Of a DNA stretch of 64,000 bases, positions 57,950 through 64,000 are shown in pieces (the first letter of the stretch is position 1; the number at the start of each line of letters is the position of its first letter). The notes beneath the pieces were generated by a model, which made no database searches, was not told the origin of the DNA, and worked only from the letters and a program-made list of their open reading frames with translations. The stretch covers positions 558,001 to 622,000 of the forward strand of contig WHVD01000020.1 of NCBI GenBank assembly GCA_015178975.1, written 5' to 3'. A program made the position numbers and the translations under genes. This DNA is from Hysterangium stoloniferum (lineage: Eukaryota; Basidiomycota; Agaricomycetes; Hysterangiales; Hysterangiaceae).

Positions 57950-60900
57950 ATGCCTCCAAGGAAAAAAGATGCCAAGCCAAGTGGTGAAGCAGAATCTTCC
58001 ACTCTCAAGTCTCCATTCCTGTATACAGCCCGAGCTACATCAAGAACCCCACATCCAGAACCCTCTGAAGAATCCCGCTTCGTGGAAATTACCAGCAATG
58101 CTGAAGAAGTTACTGAAGCCACCAAACCTGAAGCACCTGAAGAGGTCAACAATCAATCAGCTCCAGGACTCGAACCCGAGGATGGTGACCAGTCCTTACC
58201 TCAGGCTAGGGGTCCTAAGAAGTCTGTGAAACAAAAACTGGATTTCGATCCCAACAAGACATGGGAATTGTTCTCAGGTACCTTAGGATCCCTTAGTGAT
58301 TTCCTTAAGAACAATACCAAGGAAAAAGAACCTCGACAAACCCGAGTCAACAAACCCGAACTGTTTACCGGCTCAAACCCAAAGAAATTGCTGACATTTC
58401 TTATGCAATGTTGATTCAACTTTCGGGACTGCCCAGCTGCTTTTGCAATGGATGACCAAAAGGTAAACTTTGCACTGTCGTACCTTAGGGATTCTGCAGC
58501 AGCCTGGTTTGAACCCGCATTCTCTGGCCTCCCCTCCGAAGAGCCTGATTGGCTTCACGATTGGGATGCCTTTGTTGAGGAACTCAAAACAAACTTCGGT
58601 CCCTATGACCAAACTGGCAATGCCAAAACCGGGCTTTCTAATCTCAACATGAAAGACACCCAACGCATCACCAACTACATCGTCCAGTTCAACAACCTCG
58701 CCGCATGTTATGACTGGGGCAATTCAGCCCTCCGTTACCAGTTTTACTCTGGCCTCCTGTCTTGCCTCAAAGATGAAGTTTCCAAAGGAGAGACTGGCAA
58801 ACTGAAGACTCTCCCCCTCATGCATCTAAAGGCCCAAAATGTGGATGCCCAATACTGGGAACAATGTTTGGAAATCAGTCGCAAAAACCCATCAGACAAA
58901 AAATCATTGGACAATAAGAATGCCAACAAATCTGGTAATCAAAACACCAACAATAGTGGCAACTCAAACTCCGATAAGAAGTCTGATAACAAGGGTTCTA
59001 ACGACAAAAAAGGCAAGGGCAAACAGTTGAATAAGTCTCAAGACAAAGACAAACCCGACCTAACTGGAAAACTCGGCTCTGATGGCAAGCTCCTACCAGA
59101 AGAAAAGCAATGCCGAATGGACAACAACCTTTGTTTGTTGTGCACAGATCCCGGACACTGAGTCGCTGCATGCCTGAAGGCCACAAAAGCCCAATCGGCC
59201 AATACGGCCATGACTTCACAACCGGCTAAGCTGACTGCTGAGTCAAAGAAGATTAAGCAACTCTCTGGATTCCGTGCAGTTGGAGAGTTACATTGAATCT
59301 CCCCGCACACCAGAAAATTGTCATCTTAATGCATCCACCCTGTAAAATCCCAATTCTTTGTTCATAAATCTTACTTTGGAACCCCTCAGGAGTCTTACTT
59401 TTCGAGCTCTCATAGATTCATGTTCAACCCATTGTTTTATAGATATAAATTTTTCCCAAAAAAATCAGTTAAAAACCTATGCAATAGATCCAATTCCACT
59501 CCGACTCTTCAATGGTACCTCAAACTCCATAATCTCACAAGCCTGTGAACTCTGACTTCAGTTCCCATGTGGAACCTTTCAGACAGTTACATTTCTTGTA
59601 ACACAGTTGGACTCGAGCTGCTCCATGGTTCTAGGACATAACTGGCTCACCCGCTACAATCCATTGATTAATTGGGTATTGGACAGTATCCATTTCCAAA
59701 CCCCATCGGCACCTGATACGACTGGTCTGTTTCCACCTGTTTTGGCAAATATGGCCTCTACGGCACCTCTGGCCCCTGTGGCAAATTTGAGCTCTCTGCC
59801 ACCTGTCTCTCTAACAAATGCCGCAGCTTTTATGAGAGCCATCAAGTTGGACAACTCCTGAGTATTTACAGTTAACCTTAAGTTTGACGAAGCCACTGGT
59901 CGCTTCACAACCCCAGTGGCTGAACCGATCGCAGATTTGGAAGATGTTCCAGAAAAATACCATGAATTTGCAGATGTCTTCAGTAAACAAAAAGCTGATC
60001 GACTTGCCCCTCACAGGCCCTACAATTTGAAAATTGATATTGAAGAAGGTTCACATCTGCCCTTAGGCCCAGTTTATCCTCTCTCGCAGTCCAAATTATC
60101 GGCTAGCTGAGATTTCTTGGACAAACACTTGGCAATAGGATTTATCCGACCCTCAAAGTCTCCGTATGGAGCCCCTGTCCTATTCGTTTGGAAAAAAGAC
60201 AGTTCCCTTTGGCTTTACATTGACTTTCGAGGACTAAATGTGATCACTCAAAAATATAAGTACCTGTTACCACTAATCTCCAATTTACTCAATGCCCCTC
60301 AGAAGGCCTGAATCTATACAAAGATAGATCTCAAGCACACCTATCATTTGGTTTGGATCGCCAAAGGTGACAAATGGAAAATGGCTTTTTGCACTCACTA
60401 TGGCTCCTTCAAATGGTTAGTGATGCCTTTCGGCCTCACCAACACTCCATCAGTCTTTCAACATTTTATCAACGGCATCTTTTCCGACCTCCTCAATGTC
60501 TTTGTCATTGTGTACTTAGACGACATCCTCATATTCTCTGAAGATCCTACACTTCATGACGAACATGTCCATGAAGTTCTCCAAAGACTCCGAAAACATG
60601 GTCTTTTTGCAAATAGTAAAAAATGTTCATTTGATGTCAACACAGTTGAATATTTAGGTTTCATGATGGGACCTGACAGTCTCCACATGGACAACTCTAA
60701 AATTCAAGTCATTCAAGATTGGCCAGAACCCTGAAAGGTTAAGGACATTCAGTCCTTTTTAGGCTTCACCAATTTTTATTGTCGTTTCATTCACAACTAC
60801 TCAAAAATTACCGTTCCACTCACTCGTCTTACTCATAAAGACACCCTGTGGAATTTCTCTGAAGAATGCCAAATGGCATTCTGAGAATTGAAAAGTGTGT

Positions 60901-61129
60901 TTACATCTGCCCCTATTTTGTCACACTGGAAGCCCGATGTTCAACTCATTGTGGAAACTGATGCCTTGGATTATGTGCTCGCTGCAATATTGTCCATTCT
61001 GGACACTGATGGTGAAGTTCACCCAGTAGCTTTTTTGTCTCGCACTTTTTCGGCACCCGAACTCAACTATGATGTTCACGATAAGGAACTACTCGCAACA
61101 TTTGAAGCTTTCAAAACATACTGGTGGCA
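57950..61129 (+). pseudogene. L2 gag-pol, plus copy, 3' truncated
   Basis: ATG 57950. Gag (to about 59300) with a CCHC knuckle CLLCTDPGH interrupted by TGA; protease ALIDSCSTHCF, where the active-site DSG has become DSC; RT with intact [11 protein letters not shown] (60508 onward); RNase H start VETDALDYV, broken off at 61129. Stops at 58412, 59159, 60108, 60309, 60732 and 60882 are mostly TGA; several sit where arginine or glutamine is expected or present in the minus copy. Confidence 0.9.
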
Positions 61130-62225
61130 CAAGAGATGACAATCCATATGACAATCCATATGCACCTTCCCCTATACACCCCACAACTATGCACCCACAC
61201 ACCGCACACCCATGTCCATGTGCTGCACTCCATATCCACATGCCGTACACCCACATCCACGTGCAGGATCTTCATTATCACAGAGTACTTGAGTGACTGA
61301 CGTTAATGTCTTTACTGTGCTGTGTAGCACTTCACCACAGTAAGCCTCAATCTTCTCCATGCCAAGAAGCCCATCAGCATGAGTTGGCCCCAAGTTGAGT
61401 AATAGGATGGGTTTATTTTCTTCAAGAGCGTGCTTCACTAGACGAAATGCCAAACGATCTGTCCCAGATGCCTCCCAGTATTGATTCACCAAAGAAAATC
61501 ACGGAGGGCTTCATCACATGCTCAGACAGCCCCTCCAGTGTGCACTGCTCAGATTGGTGCGCAACCGGGTGCCATGTCATTCAAAGGCATCTGCCAGATC
61601 TTTCCAGCAGGGATTTGCTGTAGATAGCCATGCCTGGAATGATGCATGGGATGCGCTGTGGGCCCTTTGACACTGGACCCAATGCAGGCTACCGTGCAGT
61701 TGCAGGATGTGGGGGTCCTCATCCTCCAGACGACATGTGCTCACTTTGAGATGCAGCCCATCTACATTCTGGGTCATGATGCACTTGATAAACAAGGCCT
61801 TGAGCAGTGCAGCCAAGGCATAGTGCATTGGGTTCGGCTGTGGACACAGCACCGGTGGATATCCCATGTAGGAACGTGACCAATACTGCTGCCTGAACAC
61901 CCACATCCATGCGCTGCCACCCCCACATCCACCTGCCACACCTGCATCCATGCGCCGCACCCCATATCCTTCAAACTGCACTCGCACACCGCACTTGCAC
62001 ACCTCCACGGTGTGCTTGCACACCTGTGCAGCTACATGCTCATGCACTGCACCCAGCTCTCGACCATTTCATAGGCAAGACTGGTGACATAGTCATTTTC
62101 ACACTGCCACACCCATATCCACATGCTGCACCCATACTCCTGCACACTCGCACCTATGCACTCATGCACTGCACCCCACTCTCAACTGTTCCATTGGTGA
62201 GACTGGTGATGTAGTCGTTTGCATG
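61130..62225. repeat. Low-complexity CA/CCACATCCATG-type degenerate repeats
   Basis: Irregular repeats of CACCCACATCCA, CATGCTGCAC and similar words at 61140-61270 and 61890-62220, surrounding the sirtuin relic. Not a clean tandem array. Confidence 0.5.
61250..61865 (-). pseudogene. Sirtuin (NAD-dependent deacylase) relic
   Basis: Minus-strand fragments read PNPMHYALAALLKALF, then TQNVDGLH (61774 downward), ILQLHGSLHWVQC with the catalytic-type His at about 61695, and after stops NKPILLLNLGPTHADGLLG (about 61410). These match the order of sirtuin motifs (TQNxD, HG, GTS/NxGPT-like C-terminal loop). The N-terminal Rossmann GAGxS part is missing and stops lie between 61500 and 61577. Confidence 0.65.
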
Positions 62226-62485
62226 CTCTTGCTGGCCATAGGTGACAATCCCATATGTGCCTTCTCCTATACCCCCTATACTGCCCCCCTGTTGCGATAT
62301 TGTTGTTCCAGGACAATCTCACAATATAATGATCATCCCCCATGTGACATAATTTTTGAGGGAGTGTCCAGGGTCAAATGGGAATGTATCCATCCTCGGC
62401 TTGGTCTGTTGAGAGGTGTCCAGCAAGGTGTGTCCATGATTGCCTTCCATTTGCAGAAACTTCATCAGTGCCCCCCATTCTGGGA

Positions 62486-63547
62486 TTAGGGTTTATGTTG
62501 ATGAATTCCCAGTGATATCTCCATGGGAAGACTTTTGGTTGGTGAGCCCTGTCCTAGGCATTTTCTATCATCAAAACCATCATCTGATTTCTGCTCCCCA
62601 GTTCCCAAGCTTTTATCACAGTCCCAATCATTCGAGCTATTGGATGACTTGTTGGAGGGTCCACTGGAGGGAGTAAATGGGATAGGATGGATAGGTGATG
62701 GATGGTGAGATTCGTCAGGACACTGCGAATCTCGACCTGAGGATGATGGGGAACTGGAGATGACCTTGACTGTGATATTTTCTGTAGACACATTCAAGAA
62801 AGATGACTGTCCTTTTTTGGCAGTCGATCTGGCATGGATCCCAGGACATTCTCCGTGAAAGGGACCAGAGCTGGAGGATGAGGGTGTTTGTTCTGGCTCA
62901 TCAAACCCACTGAGCAATTCTGCCATCATATTGTTACATCTCTCCAGGTTGTGCATCAATCTTGACCTGAGAGTAAAGTAGGTGAAACACACATTTGAGG
63001 GTTTACCGTACATGGATTCCTTCAATGTTTGAATGTATATGAAATCAGTATCGACCCTTGGCACGATGTGGTCCCCTCCGAGCAATATGTGCATAATCTG
63101 TAGCAGATCATCATTCACACAAAGTAAATCGGAGAGCAGAATGAACAATTCCATCTTGATACCTGCTATTCCCTTTTCTTGGAAGGACATCACTTCGTTT
63201 GACCACTTTGGAATCAACTTTGTTACCTTGTTGAGAGTTCCAGGCCAAGTGAATAAGTCCTGTGCTGATATGATGCCATGGTACCTTCCCAGCCAGATAG
63301 CTATTCTCGTAGGCATGGATGGGTACCTTGTCTTGTAATCCTTTGTGGCAGTGACGACCTTATCTCTCGAAACTCGAGGAGCGTAGTAAGAGCCCCACTT
63401 CACATTGACAGGCTCCCAATAAAGTTGTTGGCCATGATGCTTGAGCATAACTTGTCTCGGTGGGAAGACCAGGGTATCCTTCATGAAGACGTGAGCATTT
63501 TGCCTTTCCAAGGGACTCGACTGCTTGAAGTTCGGGTTACCTTCCAT
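62486..63547 (-). CDS. Orphan protein, 353 aa, unknown function
   Basis: The longest intact ORF not assignable to a mobile element. ATG at 63547 (MEGNPNFKQSSPLERQ), stop at 62486. Residues 1-230 look globular (TRIAIWLGRYHGIISAQ, IKMELFILLSDLLCVNDDLL); residues 230-340 are Ser/Pro-rich and likely disordered. No signal peptide or membrane segment. An intron could adjoin the start, as GTAACC follows ATGGAAG. Surroundings are repeats, so it could be a captured or host single-copy gene. Confidence 0.55.
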   Translation of the reverse strand: MEGNPNFKQSSPLERQNAHVFMKDTLVFPPRQVMLKHHGQQLYWEPVNVKWGSYYAPRVSRDKVVTATKDYKTRYPSMPTRIAIWLGRYHGIISAQDLFTWPGTLNKVTKLIPKWSNEVMSFQEKGIAGIKMELFILLSDLLCVNDDLLQIMHILLGGDHIVPRVDTDFIYIQTLKESMYGKPSNVCFTYFTLRSRLMHNLERCNNMMAELLSGFDEPEQTPSSSSSGPFHGECPGIHARSTAKKGQSSFLNVSTENITVKVISSSPSSSGRDSQCPDESHHPSPIHPIPFTPSSGPSNKSSNSSNDWDCDKSLGTGEQKSDDGFDDRKCLGQGSPTKSLPMEISLGIHQHKP

Positions 63548-63671
63548 TTGACCAGATTCACAATGCTCAGCGTGTGAGGAGTTCCAGACAGCCTTTTGTA
63601 CTTAGAATTTGATAATAGAATAAAAAGAGATTTTCTTCATAGGGAAAGTATGGTCTGGCCCGGATCACCAC
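63548..63671. other. Upstream region of the orphan ORF, nothing recognised
   Basis: AT-rich 124 bp between the ORF start and LTR M. Confidence 0.4.
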
Positions 63672-64000
63672 TGTGAAGAGTGGTAGAAGTTCTGACCGTT
63701 CTATATACGAAGAAATGAGTAGAATGGGAAGAATGATGATTTGAGTGGAGGCCTCAACTGCTATAGTTCGAGGTCTGAAGTGTTAGATAGCTCAGATAAT
63801 GCTACCTATGTGGTAGCTGACACATTACCCTGATCACCACTCGCTGTAGACCTAGTTTATGTCTTACAAATGGTGGTGCTTGGGTAAAAGTGTGTCTGAG
63901 TTCTATTTGGTGCCGAGTGCACCCACAAGTATACACAAAGCTTCAAACTAATGAAATGGTGCAATATTCGAAGAATATAAAGGATAGAAAAATATGAATA
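63672..64000 (+). mobile_element. LTR M, copy 2 (runs off the window)
   Basis: TGTGAAGAGTGGTAG start; 329 bp match the minus-sense LTR at 14067-14470. Whether it is solo or part of a full element cannot be seen. Confidence 0.75.

Overview
The window looks like a transposon-packed, gene-poor stretch of a filamentous basidiomycete, probably an agaricomycete. The evidence is eukaryotic: 53-57 bp GT-AG introns with fungal-style branch sites, Ty3/gypsy chromoviruses with a chromodomain, Ty1/copia, Tc1 and pogo DNA transposons, an F-box gene of the type common in mushrooms, and many CGA-to-TGA changes that suggest decay of methylated CpG. I see no rRNA genes, no CRISPR and no ordinary host gene cluster. 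The species call is inference.

Layout. 1-4273: a palindromic repeat (called P here; its left end lies outside the window) carrying copies of a tiny secreted-peptide gene. 4274-10234: gypsy element G1 copy 1 (+), cut by a copia LTR plus gag fragment (10235-10772) and an LTR called X (10773-12029). 12030-23111: a chromovirus called L2 on the minus strand, with 3' LTR remnant, pol with chromodomain, gag and 5' LTR, broken by solo LTRs (14067-14470, 16206-16926) and a pogo transposon (20131-22754). Between the L2 pol and its 3' LTR sits a spliced gene on the opposite strand (12532-13505) encoding a coiled-coil protein with a Zn2Cys6-like cluster. 23113-31904: repeat R and G1 copy 2 (-), an inverted near-identical duplicate of copy 1, with a solo LTR and a MITE inserted since duplication. 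31905-32724: nothing recognised. 32725-38060: second P palindrome. 38080-41030: repeat R fragment, then an F-box pseudogene interrupted by a 413 bp miniature LTR element whose LTRs carry a tRNA-like gene.

41031-54769: L2 LTR, X fragment and G1 copy 3 (+), split by a solo LTR (44130-45193) and by a 7.4 kb copia element (46466-53873), itself split by X with a further nested solo LTR. 54770-61129: repeat R, a Tc1 element and L2 copy (+), mirroring the 15.8-24.1 kb region. 61130-64000: low-complexity sequence, a sirtuin relic, an intact 353-codon orphan ORF (-) and another LTR.

How it works together: almost every coding region is a decayed mobile element. Nesting order, target-site duplications and empty sites in duplicated copies let insertions be ordered. 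Three things stand out: the antisense zinc-cluster gene inside the chromovirus, the two-exon secreted-peptide family in the palindromes, and the tRNA-bearing miniature retroelement that shares its primer-binding site with the copia element next door.
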